Position numbers and translations under genes: made by a program
Shown here: piece by piece, positions 16,090-25,129 of the stretch
How positions within the stretch are numbered: position 1 is the stretch's first letter
Layout of the letters: every line of letters starts with the position of its first letter
The notes under the pieces: generated by a model
The model's input: the letters and a program-made list of their open reading frames with translations, nothing else
What the model was told of the DNA's origin: nothing
Databases searched by the model: none
Source: Acidobacteriaceae bacterium
GTDB taxonomy: Bacteria; Acidobacteriota; Terriglobia; Terriglobales; Acidobacteriaceae
NCBI GenBank assembly: GCA_003151335.1
Contig: PLXE01000015.1
Coordinates: 1-46,202, forward strand
Length of the DNA stretch: 46,202 bases
Reading direction: 5' to 3'

Positions 16090-16467
16090 ATGAGCAACAC
16101 TCGACACCTCAACTGGTACGGCTCGCCGTTGATTCGGGCGATCGGTACCACACTCGTCTTTCTCAGCCTGGTGTCCCTACCGGTCGCCAGCCATGCCCAG
16201 AATCTCGGAAAGGCACCGGCGACAGGCCAGGCGGTACAGGGCGAGCAGGCGAGCCAGCCCGAAGGCGCCTTCCTCAACCTCGTCGACTGGATCGGCAACG
16301 TGATCTGCCCGGTGGGAGCGGCGCTTGCCATCGTGGGCTGTGTCATCTCCTGGCGGCAGGGCCGGGGTTACATGCCATGGGCCTTGACTGCGGGCGGGCT
16401 GCTCACCGTTTCCGCCTTAACGCGACTTGCGGAGTTCTTTATTGCGAACGGCCAGCAGATCGGCTGA
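16090..16467 (+). CDS. VirB2/TrbC-like pilin
   Basis: 125 residues. A signal peptide (residues ~14-37, ending S-H-A-Q) is followed by a Gln/Ala-rich stretch and the pilin core of two hydrophobic helices joined by a short basic loop ('NVICPVGAALAIVGCVISW', loop 'RQGRGYMPW', 'ALTAGGLLTVSALTRL'). VirB2-type pilins have exactly this form, and assemble the conjugative pilus. GGAG precedes the ATG. Homologous domains occur in the next genes (16498 and 17436), so this operon carries several pilin-like subunits. Confidence 0.82.
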   Translation: MSNTRHLNWYGSPLIRAIGTTLVFLSLVSLPVASHAQNLGKAPATGQAVQGEQASQPEGAFLNLVDWIGNVICPVGAALAIVGCVISWRQGRGYMPWALTAGGLLTVSALTRLAEFFIANGQQIG

Positions 16468-16497
16468 CACAAACACTTCTTTCGCGAGAGTAAGTCC

Positions 16498-17163
16498 ATG
16501 TTGCTGCCTCCATTTCTGGGAAACGTGATCGCGCTTCTGCTGGCCCTGATGACACCAGCCGCACTGGGATGTCTGGTGCTTGCTGGGCTATGTCTGCGGA
16601 CAGAAGGAGGAATCAACTTTCAGATTGGAGGCAGCTTTCTCAAATACATCCTTTGGGCCGCAATCTTTTTGACCATGCAAGGCATTGGGGCCTGGTTCGC
16701 CAGCCTGGGACTCGGCCTCAACGGTTTCAATAACGGCTTTGGGACCGGCGAACTAGGCCCGATTGTCGCTGTGGTTTCACGGTTCGTTCAAGACGTAGTG
16801 CTGGCTCACCTGGTTCCGGTGATCGCAGCGGCGTTGGTCCTCAAGGCCATTCTCGATATCGGTGAAGGACACAATCCGCTGGCTTCCATCATCTCCGCCC
16901 TGTTCCTGCTGGGCATTCAGGGGTTGTTCACGATATTCCAGGGCTGGAATGACGGCTCAAATTTCGCCACAACCGATTTCCTGGTCAACGCCTGGAACTA
17001 CCTGGCCTCGCAGCTCTGCCCGCTGGCCGCATCGCTCGCGATTGGCGGCGCGGTATTGGCCTACGTACGCAACCGCAACTGGATGAGGTATGCCGCCTCG
17101 TCCTTCGGACTGCTAACAGTGTCGGGGCTCTGGTACCTGGTCAAAGCCATGGCGGGGGCCTAG
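16498..17163 (+). CDS. Polytopic membrane protein with C-terminal pilin-like domain
   Basis: 221 residues with about six hydrophobic segments. The last ~60 residues ('AWNYLASQLCPLAASLAIGG' then 'RNWMRYAASSFGLLTVSGLW') repeat the pilin pattern of the preceding gene: N-W/L-A..L-C-P, two helices, basic loop, 'LLTVS' and a final W/R-L. The N-terminal ~160 residues add further TM helices without a recognised family. It may be a pilin anchor, a pilus-base protein or an unusual fused pilin. It lies 30 bases after the pilin gene and overlaps the following gene. Confidence 0.65.
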   Translation: MLLPPFLGNVIALLLALMTPAALGCLVLAGLCLRTEGGINFQIGGSFLKYILWAAIFLTMQGIGAWFASLGLGLNGFNNGFGTGELGPIVAVVSRFVQDVVLAHLVPVIAAALVLKAILDIGEGHNPLASIISALFLLGIQGLFTIFQGWNDGSNFATTDFLVNAWNYLASQLCPLAASLAIGGAVLAYVRNRNWMRYAASSFGLLTVSGLWYLVKAMAGA

Positions 17164-17432
17164 TGAAAATGCTAAACGAAAAGACAACGCAGAAGTTCCT
17201 GTTCGCATGGCTGATTCTCCTGTTTCTGGTCACCACGCGAGTATTGCTGGTGACCAAAGCCGGGGCGCTTCTAGTGAGCCTCGTGATTGTGGCTTTCAGT
17301 ATCTGGGTAGCGTTTCGCCTGGTCAAGAACGTGGTAGCCGCAGCCTGGAAGATCTCCGGCGGCATTGCTTCCCGGCTGATACGGAAGCCGGCGGAAGCGC
17401 ACAGCGCGGAACACAAAGGCATTGGAGATTGA
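17163..17432 (+). CDS. Small membrane protein of the transfer operon
   Basis: 89 residues with two adjacent hydrophobic segments (~13-30 and ~33-52) and a basic amphipathic tail. Start is GTG (17163, overlapping the previous stop) or ATG (17169). Its position between pilin-like genes and VirB3/VirB4 suggests a T4SS inner-membrane component, but I do not recognise the family. Confidence 0.65.
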   Translation: MKMLNEKTTQKFLFAWLILLFLVTTRVLLVTKAGALLVSLVIVAFSIWVAFRLVKNVVAAAWKISGGIASRLIRKPAEAHSAEHKGIGD

Positions 17433-17435
17433 ACG

Positions 17436-17876
17436 ATGGGCTCGTTTCAACCAGGCCTGCTGAACCTTGCCAATTGGATGGGCAACGTAATGCTCCCGAT
17501 TGGGGCGGGACTGATTCTTGCCTGCGGGATTTACCAGTTCTCCAAAGGCCAGGAATTGGAGCGCTACGTGTGGGGAGCGATGGCTGCACTGCTGGGCTCG
17601 GGACTGCTGCGTCTGGCAGAGGTGATCTCGCAGCAGAATGACGGCGCGGACCAGTACATGGTCATGCTGCTCACGGTCACCAATTTCGTGGGGAACGTGT
17701 TGATGCCCTTCTACGCGGCGATCGAGATTGTGCGTCTGGTCCTGGGGATTGGCGGGGTATTTGAGCGCCGGATGATTGGCGATGACTGGCTTCGCCACGG
17801 CATGGCGGCGATGGGAGCACTGCTGGTTTCCGGTCTCCTGCGATTGCTCGAATCTTTCGTAGCGAATGCGTCTTAA
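17436..17876 (+). CDS. Tandem (double) pilin-like membrane protein
   Basis: 146 residues. Two consecutive copies of the pilin-like unit can be aligned by eye. Copy 1: 'LLNLANWMGNVMLPIGAGLI', loop 'SKGQELERYVW', 'GAMAALLGSGLLRLAEVIS'. Copy 2: 'LLTVTNFVGNVLMPFYAAIE', loop with 'ERRMIGDDWLRHG', 'MAAMGALLVSGLLRLLESF'. Both keep the N-x-x-G-N-V-x-x-P start and 'GLLRL' end seen in the pilin at 16090. There is no signal peptide. It may be a pilus-base or VirB2-derived scaffold protein. Confidence 0.7.
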   Translation: MGSFQPGLLNLANWMGNVMLPIGAGLILACGIYQFSKGQELERYVWGAMAALLGSGLLRLAEVISQQNDGADQYMVMLLTVTNFVGNVLMPFYAAIEIVRLVLGIGGVFERRMIGDDWLRHGMAAMGALLVSGLLRLLESFVANAS

Positions 17877-17889
17877 GAGGAGAGAGGGT

Positions 17890-18234
17890 ATGGCACTGAA
17901 TTCGTCACCGGTATCGAGGAACCTTCATCTGAAGGTGACCATCCTGTTTCTCGAACTGGAAGATCTGCTGACCATCATGTTGGCGGTGTGCGGCGCGATG
18001 CTGATCGGGAATTTCCTGTTCTCCGACCGCTACATCTTTCACATACCGATGAATTACTTCCTGCCGCTGGCGATCCTGCTGGTTGGCTTGCCGGTGCTGA
18101 TGATCTTCAAGTACGGCAAGCCGCGCGGCTACCTACTGGATCTCCTGCAGTTCCACGCCAGGCCACAGCAGTACTGCGCGGGAACGCAAGAGACTGTTAT
18201 TCGCAGCAGCTATTTCCGGAAAGAAGAGGTCTAA
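17890..18234 (+). CDS. VirB3/TraL-like membrane protein
   Basis: 114 residues. Two close hydrophobic segments ('LTIMLAVCGAMLIGNFLF' and 'FLPLAILLVGLPVLMIFKYG') follow a soluble N-terminus of ~25 residues. A basic 'GKPRGYLLDLL' tail matches the VirB3/TrbD/TraL topology. VirB3 anchors the VirB4 ATPase, and VirB4 starts 1 base after this stop. The ATG at 17890 is chosen over an upstream frame because GAGGAGAGAG lies just before it. Confidence 0.7.
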   Translation: MALNSSPVSRNLHLKVTILFLELEDLLTIMLAVCGAMLIGNFLFSDRYIFHIPMNYFLPLAILLVGLPVLMIFKYGKPRGYLLDLLQFHARPQQYCAGTQETVIRSSYFRKEEV

Positions 18235-20919
18235 ATGCCGACTATGTGGAAGCAACATGAAAAGAGCTTGAGCGAGCCTGGGCTGTGCGAGCTTCTGCCC
18301 ATTCGGGACTATCTCGACGACGTCATGATCCGGCTCTCGGGGGAGTTTGTTGCCGGCTATGTGCTGAAGGGGGCGGTCAGCTACTTTGCCGACGATGCCG
18401 GGCTGAACACGATCAAGTCGCACCTGGAAGCTATCCTGCGCACGATTCCTGAAGAAAGCATGCGTCTGCAGTTCCGCTTCGAGGTCACCGAAGACCTTGG
18501 CGATCTGCTACAGCGATACCAGGATTGCTCGCGGACACAAGACGAGGCCACGCTGGCGATGGACCAGAACCGGCTCGCCATGTGGCAACAGAAGGAGGCG
18601 GGCGGCGAGTATCTGCGCCGCATGACCCACCTCTACCTCATCTGGGACCCAGAGCGCCATCACCGCGTGCTGGCCGTCTCCGGCAAGACGGCGAAACGAA
18701 ACAAAGACGGCGGAGGATTCAGTCTCTCCACCAGAAAGATCGTTCAGCGCACACTGAAAGAACACATCGATCTGATGAGCGAGTTCGAAAGCCTGCTCAA
18801 CGGAATCGAATCGGCAATGGTGGCGGCGGGCCTCGATCCTCAACGCATGAGCGATCAGGACCTGTTTCTGGAGACCAAGCGGGCGCTGGCTCCCCTGAGG
18901 CCAGATCCACTCCCGTTACGGCAGTATCCGTACTCCGAGCGCTACGTCACCCCTCGCGAGCAGTGCTCGGTTGTCAGCATCCTTGGTCAGACGGAAGACT
19001 ACATCAATATCGACGGGTTGCTGTGGAGCTTCATCACCCTGAAAGCTCCACCTGACGCGACCTACCCCGGGATCCTGCGCAGCCTCTTGACCTCAGGCCT
19101 TCCCGTCGTGGTCAGCACGCAGGTCACAATCCCGAACCAGTCGAAGGTGCTGGAACGCTTCAAGAAGCGCCACAAGAAGATGATGGCCGCGCAGCTGGAT
19201 TCCAAAGGAAATATCCGCATCGACGTGACCGCCCAGGTGGCCGAGGCCGAGCTGCTGAAGATCCAGCAGGACATCATCGCCAGCTCTCTGAAGGCCGTAA
19301 AGGTGAGCCTCACCATCGGCGTGCGAACTTCGAAGGCAGCACACACCACGGCTGAGTACGAAGAGGCCGAGCGTGAAATCGCCAGCCGCAAGCAGCAGAT
19401 CCTGCACATCATCAGCCGGATGAATGGGGCCTCCGGGCTGACGGAGGACATCGCGCAGAGGCGCATCTTCTTGTCTTCACTGCCTGGATTGGCCGGCGAA
19501 GACAAACGCGAAATCGATCTGCTCAGCTGCCATGCCGCCGATCTGCTGCCGCTGGAGATGCCCTGGACGGGGACTCCGCGATCACCCTTGATGCTGATCG
19601 AGACCCCCTACCGTCAGCTAATCCCGTTTTCGCCCTTCGATCCCGATCTTTCAGACGCCAACATGCTTGTCGCTGCCGCCAGCGGCCACGGCAAGAGCAT
19701 GATGACCGGGCAGATGCTGTTGCAGGCCGCACGGCAGGACACACGCGTGTCGATCATCGAGCGCGGCGACTCCTACCGCAACCTGGTCGAGTACATGGGC
19801 GGGCAGATGATCACCATGGCCCTCGACTCGGAGCAGACCCTGAATCCCTGGGACCTGGAGTCCGGGGAGAAAGAACCAAGCCGGGAACAGGTGGCATTTC
19901 TTAAGGGACTTACCCGGCACATGCTGGGCGACATCGAAGCGTCCGACCTGCTGGATAACGTGCTGGTGGATGCAATTGAGCGGACCTACCGGCGCGCGGC
20001 CATGCGGCCGGGAAACACGATACCTACGTTTGGCGACCTGCGCGATGAATTGCAGTACTACCAGGATGCCGATCGCAACGAGCGGGTCATGGAAGAAGCT
20101 CGGCTGGCAGCGTTCAAGCTGCGCAACTGGGTCTCGCCGGGTGGAGTTTACGAAAATCTTTTCGATCGGCAGACGACCCTGAAACTCGATTCCCCATGGA
20201 TCTATTTCAACGTCGAGAAGCTGAAGGACGATCCCCGGCTGGAGTCGGCGATGAGCTTGCTGATCGCCTGGGCCACGACCAAGCGGGCATCCGGCAAGAG
20301 CAGCCACAAGAGCATAACGGTGCTGGAAGAGTGCTGGATGCTGCTGGAATCGCCGTTCCTGGCCGATCTGGTAGTCCAGCTTTACCGAACTGCCCGCAAG
20401 CGCAACGGCGCAGTATGGGGCGTGTCGCAGGCAATTGAAGACTTCACCGGTACAACGCAAGCGCCGAACGCGTTTGGCGCGGCCATCCTGAAAAACACAA
20501 CCATCAAGATCATCGGGCGGCAGACCGGAAGCCTGGACGTGCTGCGCGAATTCCTGCACCTGAACGAAACCACGCTGAACGAGATCAAGAACCTCGGCCA
20601 CACGCAGAAGGGCAGGAAGAGCGACTTCATCGTGGTCATTGGGGAAAAGGCGGAGACCACGCACACGCTTCGCGTCGTTCTTTCGCCCATTGAGTACTGG
20701 ATCATGACCACCTATCCACGCGAGCGCTGGTACCGGGCATGGTGGATGAAGAAACACTCCGAGCTTCCGTTGTACGAGCGCTACTGGCTACTGGCAGAGA
20801 AGTTCCCGCAGGGGATGGCGGCACTTGAGGAACTGCCGGAAGAGCGCAGCGGCGAAGTGTACGAGATCGAGGATCGCGTCCGCGCTCAGAGTGCCAGAGT
20901 CCAAGGAGCGGGACGATGA
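18235..20919 (+). CDS. virB4: VirB4/TraC-type T4SS ATPase
   Basis: 894 residues. The first ~400 form the VirB4 N-terminal (CagE/TrbE-like) domain. The motor domain has Walker A 'SGHGKS' (483-488, K487), Walker B 'ITVLEECWMLL' (E698/E699), and downstream 'GVSQAIEDF' and 'NTTIKIIGRQ' that match VirB4/TraC motor motifs. VirB4 energises pilus assembly and substrate transfer at the cytoplasmic face of the inner membrane. The length is usual for TraC/TrbE-type proteins. It overlaps the next gene (ATGA). The catalytic lysine and glutamates are intact. Confidence 0.95.
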   Translation: MPTMWKQHEKSLSEPGLCELLPIRDYLDDVMIRLSGEFVAGYVLKGAVSYFADDAGLNTIKSHLEAILRTIPEESMRLQFRFEVTEDLGDLLQRYQDCSRTQDEATLAMDQNRLAMWQQKEAGGEYLRRMTHLYLIWDPERHHRVLAVSGKTAKRNKDGGGFSLSTRKIVQRTLKEHIDLMSEFESLLNGIESAMVAAGLDPQRMSDQDLFLETKRALAPLRPDPLPLRQYPYSERYVTPREQCSVVSILGQTEDYINIDGLLWSFITLKAPPDATYPGILRSLLTSGLPVVVSTQVTIPNQSKVLERFKKRHKKMMAAQLDSKGNIRIDVTAQVAEAELLKIQQDIIASSLKAVKVSLTIGVRTSKAAHTTAEYEEAEREIASRKQQILHIISRMNGASGLTEDIAQRRIFLSSLPGLAGEDKREIDLLSCHAADLLPLEMPWTGTPRSPLMLIETPYRQLIPFSPFDPDLSDANMLVAAASGHGKSMMTGQMLLQAARQDTRVSIIERGDSYRNLVEYMGGQMITMALDSEQTLNPWDLESGEKEPSREQVAFLKGLTRHMLGDIEASDLLDNVLVDAIERTYRRAAMRPGNTIPTFGDLRDELQYYQDADRNERVMEEARLAAFKLRNWVSPGGVYENLFDRQTTLKLDSPWIYFNVEKLKDDPRLESAMSLLIAWATTKRASGKSSHKSITVLEECWMLLESPFLADLVVQLYRTARKRNGAVWGVSQAIEDFTGTTQAPNAFGAAILKNTTIKIIGRQTGSLDVLREFLHLNETTLNEIKNLGHTQKGRKSDFIVVIGEKAETTHTLRVVLSPIEYWIMTTYPRERWYRAWWMKKHSELPLYERYWLLAEKFPQGMAALEELPEERSGEVYEIEDRVRAQSARVQGAGR

Positions 20920-21680
20920 AAAAACTCAAGAGTCAATTCGCGATCAAAACAACCAGCTTGGTCCTGCTGATTGCGCTGCTTGTTCCCTTGCCGGCCCACG
21001 CCGGACTCGGGGACCTGTTCAACATGATCGATTCGACCATCTCCAATCTGATCGGCGGCGCTCTAACGATGATCAACACCGTGCAGAATGACATCCGCTC
21101 GTTGTACGAAGAGGTGTTGTGGCCGGTTGCGCTGATCAACAGCACTCGCACGTGGGCCCACAATCTCGTCGGTCAATACCGAGGCTGGATGGCGGCGGTC
21201 TACAACCTCCCCATCCAAAGCGCGCAGACGCTTTCGCCGCAAAAGCTGGAAAACACTTTCCTGAGCGGAAACGTCGGGCTAGTGGGCGATCTCGGGCCGG
21301 CTTACAACGCCACCTACGGAGCAGTTCCATCCCAGCAGCAAGCCCCGAATGATCTGCGCCAGATGATGGACATGAACGATGCCCTGGCACAGGACTCCCT
21401 GAAGCAGACCGTGGCTTCTGACCAGGCGAATACCAGTCTGCTTCAGATCGCCGACCAGATGGAGAACAACGCCACACTCGCACCGGGGACTTCAAGCTAC
21501 ATGAGCGCCAGCGCGTACGCAGCAACGCTCCAGACACTCGCCTTCCAGCACAAGCTGCTGGCCGCGCAGCTGCGGGAGGAGGCCGCTCAGTTGGCCCATC
21601 AATCCGCGGACATGAAACGCGACACGCAACGGACGAACGATCTTCATCAATCGATCTTCAATATCCTTTCCACGCACTGA
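20916..21680 (+). CDS. VirB5/TrbJ-like protein (copy 1)
   Basis: 254 residues. The signal peptide ends in 'LPAHAGLGD'. The mature part is mostly helical with a TrbJ/VirB5 pattern: 'TMINTVQNDIRSLYEEVLWP' near the start and a C-terminal coiled coil ('LLAAQLREEAAQLAHQSADM'). VirB5-type proteins sit at the pilus tip. It overlaps the virB4 stop by 4 bases and is followed 10 bases later by a second protein of the same type, so the element carries a tandem pair. Confidence 0.75.
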   Translation: MKKLKSQFAIKTTSLVLLIALLVPLPAHAGLGDLFNMIDSTISNLIGGALTMINTVQNDIRSLYEEVLWPVALINSTRTWAHNLVGQYRGWMAAVYNLPIQSAQTLSPQKLENTFLSGNVGLVGDLGPAYNATYGAVPSQQQAPNDLRQMMDMNDALAQDSLKQTVASDQANTSLLQIADQMENNATLAPGTSSYMSASAYAATLQTLAFQHKLLAAQLREEAAQLAHQSADMKRDTQRTNDLHQSIFNILSTH

Positions 21681-21690
21681 GGAGGCGAGC

Positions 21691-22515
21691 ATGATACGCG
21701 GAGCATGGACTAAGCTGCGGGCAAAACTGACAACCAGCATGAGACAAAGGGTCGCTGCCGGACTCGTCCTCGCCATGCTGATGCTGAGTATCCCGCGCCC
21801 GGCACAGGCGCAGTTCGGCATCGACCTGGCCTTGATTATCGCCGGCCTGAAACAAATCAACAGCCTGCTGACCAGCCAGGTTGCCGCTCCGCTGCAGCAA
21901 ATTCAGAAGATCGAAAGCGAGTACACGCAGTTTCAGCAAAATGTGATTTACCCCATCGGCGCCATCAATCAGCTGAAGAACGCGGTCCTCATGTTCCGAA
22001 ATGAGATGAAGGCCATGAACGGCCTCATGACCATGCAATACAAGAGCGCGCAGTTGCCGGTTACACAGCATCTGGAACAGCTCTTGCTGTCCGGCGATCC
22101 CAACGCTGTGAAACAGGTGGGAGCGGTCTACCAGCAAGTCTACGGAATGCTTCCGGCAGACAACCAGGCGCCGCAATTCATCCGCTACAGCATCGACATC
22201 TCCGACGCGCAGTCGCAGGACGCGATGAAGCGGGCCATCGAGCTCGATGCGCTGGCCCAGAGGGAAATGGAAGTCAGCGAGCAGCTGCAGGACCAGATCC
22301 GCACAGCAACCCCGGGGACAGCTCCCATGATTGAAGCGGTTGCGGCGGCATGGGTGGTGAGGGCCAACGCCTACTCCCAGTCGGCGATGTCGCAGTTGAT
22401 GAGAATCCGCAGCTCGAGTATCGCCAATCAGAGCGCTATTTCGAAGTGGGCGACGAGCAATACGAATGGCCTGACGAACGCAATCGGCAAGATCGCCGGC
22501 ACCGGCAATCAATAG
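21691..22515 (+). CDS. VirB5/TrbJ-like protein (copy 2)
   Basis: 274 residues. The signal peptide ends in 'RPAQAQFGID'. Mature helices include 'QVAAPLQQIQKIESEYTQFQ' followed by 'VIYPIGAINQLKNAV', which aligns with the 'VLWPVALINSTRTW' stretch of the upstream paralogue. Later helices are Gln/Asp-rich. TrbJ-type proteins usually carry such long periplasmic helices. GAGGAGG precedes the ATG. Its pairing with copy 1 suggests two different pilus-tip or channel-surface adhesins. Confidence 0.75.
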   Translation: MIRGAWTKLRAKLTTSMRQRVAAGLVLAMLMLSIPRPAQAQFGIDLALIIAGLKQINSLLTSQVAAPLQQIQKIESEYTQFQQNVIYPIGAINQLKNAVLMFRNEMKAMNGLMTMQYKSAQLPVTQHLEQLLLSGDPNAVKQVGAVYQQVYGMLPADNQAPQFIRYSIDISDAQSQDAMKRAIELDALAQREMEVSEQLQDQIRTATPGTAPMIEAVAAAWVVRANAYSQSAMSQLMRIRSSSIANQSAISKWATSNTNGLTNAIGKIAGTGNQ

Positions 22516-22530
22516 CGAGTAGGAGCAACG

Positions 22531-23673
22531 ATGGCAAATTCCAGTTACGTAAACATCCTATTCACTGCTCTTGGTGGGATCGACGGCTCGGTCATGCCGA
22601 TTATCTGGTTTATTGCGGCCTCAATCCTCACCGTGACCTTTCTTTGGGGTGTTTACGACGCTTTCGTGCGAGGAGGCGACGTCCGCTCACTGGGTATAAC
22701 TATGCTGAAGTATGCGGCGGTAGCGCTGGTGCTCTTGAATTGGGCGGCGGTCTTCCGCGATCTCGTCAAGAGCTTCGACTATGTGAGTAATTACATCTAC
22801 GGAACCAATGGACTGGGAGATGTAGTTTCTGCATGGACGAATGGGTTAGCAACCGCGTGGAGCGACAGCGGCGATTTGAGCATGTTGAAGTTGATAGAAG
22901 GCGGCATCTCGGCCCTGATTACCGAACTAGGTTTAATCATCGGCTACATCGTTCTTCCTTTCAGCCTCGCAATCTTCATGATCTGCTTCGTGTTCTGGGG
23001 ATCCATTTTGTATGTTCTGGGCCCCCTGGTAATCGCAACTATGCCGAGTTCAACGCTCGGACGTTTCCATTCTCGCTGGATTGAAAACTTCTTTGTCTGG
23101 AACTGCTGGCCCCTTCTAGTTAATACCTTGTGGGCACTCATGACCGCAATTCATCTCAATAATCCGCAAGGTGTCCTAGGTCAGGGCGATCTCTTGGGGT
23201 TCTTTCAGGGAGTTGAGGGAACAATACTCCTGAGCCTGGCCAGCGTCATCTTTGCCCTTTTGATTGCGACGATTCCCATGACAGCCCGGAGGATTTTAAT
23301 GGGGGAATACAGCCCCATCGGAGCGGCGATTGCCTGGGGACGGGGCGCGGCATCGAAGGTGCTTGCCGGGACCACGATGGCGGCTGCCACAGGAGGTACG
23401 GGCGCTGTCGCAGCGGCTGGGGCGGGCGGTGGAGGGTCCCTGGCCGGTGGCGGCGGATCGTTTCTTGGTGGGGGAGGCGGTGGAACACTCGCGCCTTCTG
23501 GAGGCGTCGCGATGGCTGGCGGAGGAGGTGTGATCCCCGGCATCAATTCGCCACTGACAGCGCCACCACACACGCCGCCAGCTTCGCTGGGAGGGACGCG
23601 GTGGTTCGCAGTCGTGCCTGGCGGAGCAAACATGCCGTTCAATGTGAGAGTCAATGGCCGTCGTTACTCGTGA
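22531..23673 (+). CDS. VirB6/TrbL-like polytopic channel protein
   Basis: 380 residues. Residues 1-260 hold about six TM helices (for example 'VMPIIWFIAASILTVTFLWG', 'YIVLPFSLAIFMICFVFWG'), with the central region typical of TrbL/VirB6. The C-terminal ~100 residues are extremely Gly/Ala/Ser-rich, as often seen in TrbL. It forms part of the inner-membrane channel. Codon use in 22700-23300 is visibly more AT-rich than that of its neighbours. Confidence 0.85.
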   Translation: MANSSYVNILFTALGGIDGSVMPIIWFIAASILTVTFLWGVYDAFVRGGDVRSLGITMLKYAAVALVLLNWAAVFRDLVKSFDYVSNYIYGTNGLGDVVSAWTNGLATAWSDSGDLSMLKLIEGGISALITELGLIIGYIVLPFSLAIFMICFVFWGSILYVLGPLVIATMPSSTLGRFHSRWIENFFVWNCWPLLVNTLWALMTAIHLNNPQGVLGQGDLLGFFQGVEGTILLSLASVIFALLIATIPMTARRILMGEYSPIGAAIAWGRGAASKVLAGTTMAAATGGTGAVAAAGAGGGGSLAGGGGSFLGGGGGGTLAPSGGVAMAGGGGVIPGINSPLTAPPHTPPASLGGTRWFAVVPGGANMPFNVRVNGRRYS

Positions 23674-23745
23674 TGCTAGCTGATGCAACCAGCGGACAAA
23701 GCGAGATGAAGCAAACTCAGATTCATGCACAACAGGGGGACACCG

Positions 23746-24519
23746 ATGTTCGATTTCAGGAAAAATACCCGCGCAGAAGCGACAGAAGGTTCTGAGAAGC
23801 TGAATTATTCGAAGTACTACGAACACGATGGCGCCCTGCGCGCCTATGCCAACCGCGCCATGGTGTTGGCCGGGTCGATGACGCTGCTGGCGTTTCTCTC
23901 GCTGGGATTTGCCGTCTATGTGCGGATGCAGCCGCCTACCATTATTCGCGTCTCTGCTGATGGCGAATCGAGCGTGATCAGTGGTCGCCCCCTGTTTCGC
24001 AATCAATTGCCTGCAGTGCTGGCGGATGCCAAGCAGTCGCCGCAGCCTCAGAGCTATGAGAAAGAGGCGTTCGTCCGTCAGTTTCTCGATCACTATCTCA
24101 ACTACGACATGCACAACGTGAGCTTGCAATGGGCGACGGCCCTCAATTCCATGACCTCCAACCTGAAATCCTCCGCGCTTCGCGTGATGCAGAAGGACAA
24201 CACGGTAGGGAAAATCGAGGATGAGAACACCCGCTCGGTCTTCCACCTGCGCGGCATCGAGTGCTCAAAGGACGATCCTCTGCTGTATACGGCCTACGGA
24301 GTGCGCGAGATCCATCGCATGGATGGGGACCGCGAGATCATCGAGACCACGGTCAATCAGTACCGAATCCGGCTGGCGGACCAGAACCGTTCGGCCGAGA
24401 ACCCGAGCGGAGTGCTGGTAGGCGAGTACTCCGAAAAGCAAATTGACGGCGAGAAAAAAGCAGCGCTTCTGGCCGCAGACATAGACGGCTACAAAGCCTT
24501 TCGCCAACAGCAGCAATAA
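23746..24519 (+). CDS. VirB8/TrbF-like inner-membrane protein
   Basis: 257 residues. A cytoplasmic ~45-residue N-terminus leads to one TM helix ('AMVLAGSMTLLAFLSLGFAV'), then a periplasmic NTF2-like domain of ~180 residues with 'FVRQFLDHYLNYDMHNVSL' and a run of amphipathic strands, as in VirB8/TrbF. VirB8 is a scaffold that links the inner-membrane complex and VirB10. The frame opens 7 codons earlier, but GGGGGA sits before the ATG at 23746. Confidence 0.85.
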   Translation: MFDFRKNTRAEATEGSEKLNYSKYYEHDGALRAYANRAMVLAGSMTLLAFLSLGFAVYVRMQPPTIIRVSADGESSVISGRPLFRNQLPAVLADAKQSPQPQSYEKEAFVRQFLDHYLNYDMHNVSLQWATALNSMTSNLKSSALRVMQKDNTVGKIEDENTRSVFHLRGIECSKDDPLLYTAYGVREIHRMDGDREIIETTVNQYRIRLADQNRSAENPSGVLVGEYSEKQIDGEKKAALLAADIDGYKAFRQQQQ

Positions 24520-24552
24520 GGACCACAACAGACCAGTGTCGAGGTGATTGCA

Positions 24553-24882
24553 GTGACAGAGACGACCAAGAACAACAATGCCCCGGTGGAAGCGGCCAGC
24601 CCCGGTCCTTTGACGGCTGCGGGCGAGAAGCGCAGCAAGCGCGGACGAAAGCCAGCCGCGGAGCGCGGGAGCGGGACCATGCGGGTGCGCTACTTCCTGC
24701 TGGGGAAAGACCCAGCCCGCGAGAACGGAAAGCTTGTGCTGGGCGAAGAGTTCGAAAACGAAGACAAAGCGCTGGTCCATTCACTCGTCGAAGGCGTTCC
24801 TTTTCTTCGGGTAGAGACGTGGATGGCCACGCCGCAGAAGAAAGGCAACGTCATGGTGATTGAGAAGCGGCCACAGGCGTAG
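24553..24882 (+). CDS. AT-hook-containing small protein
   Basis: 109 residues. An AT-hook-like 'KRSKRGRKPAAERGSG' lies near residues 27-42, preceded by an Ala/Pro-rich segment. A compact alpha/beta domain follows ('MRVRYFLLGKDPA', 'VEGVPFLRVETWMATPQ', 'VMVIEKRPQ'). The GTG at 24553 is preferred to one at 24544 because GAGGTGATT then acts as its Shine-Dalgarno. It lies between the VirB8 gene and the RNA-polymerase-like gene. It may bind AT-rich DNA of the element, but that is an inference from the motif alone. Confidence 0.65.
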   Translation: MTETTKNNNAPVEAASPGPLTAAGEKRSKRGRKPAAERGSGTMRVRYFLLGKDPARENGKLVLGEEFENEDKALVHSLVEGVPFLRVETWMATPQKKGNVMVIEKRPQA

Positions 24883-24976
24883 CCGCGCGTGCCGTCGCGT
24901 TCTTTGACAGGTTTAAGCAGAGGGTTTGCAAAGCGAGAATCTACTTTCCAAACGGACGGTAGGTTTTCCTGAGCAA

Positions 24977-24998
24977 CTTCGTGGGCCGAACCACGAAG
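24977..24998 (+). promoter_or_regulatory. Hairpin in the leader of the RNA-polymerase-like gene
   Basis: CTTCGTGG (24977-24984) pairs perfectly with CCACGAAG (24991-24998), loop GCCGAA. It stands in the 247-base leader of the gene at 25130, downstream of a TTGACA at 24904-24909 that could be a -35 box. It may be an operator or leader structure. There is no T-run after it. Confidence 0.45.
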
Positions 24999-25129
24999 AC
25001 TGTCCGCTGCCATGTGCTCCCGCACCTGGCCGATGTACTGGCCAGACGGCGGCACAGGTGGCGAAAGCTCCTGAGCTGTGGATGGCCGGTTGTTCGTCAA
25101 CTGACTTATCCCGCAAAGGAGCGCCTCAC

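Noticed and set aside
19651-20757. 368-residue minus-strand open frame
   Set aside because: Lies entirely inside virB4, whose motor motifs are intact; composition typical of an antisense shadow.
24926-25129. Upstream extension of the RNA-polymerase-like frame
   Set aside because: No Shine-Dalgarno and Cys/Pro-rich noise; the ATG at 25130 has AAAGGAG and a plausible N-terminus.
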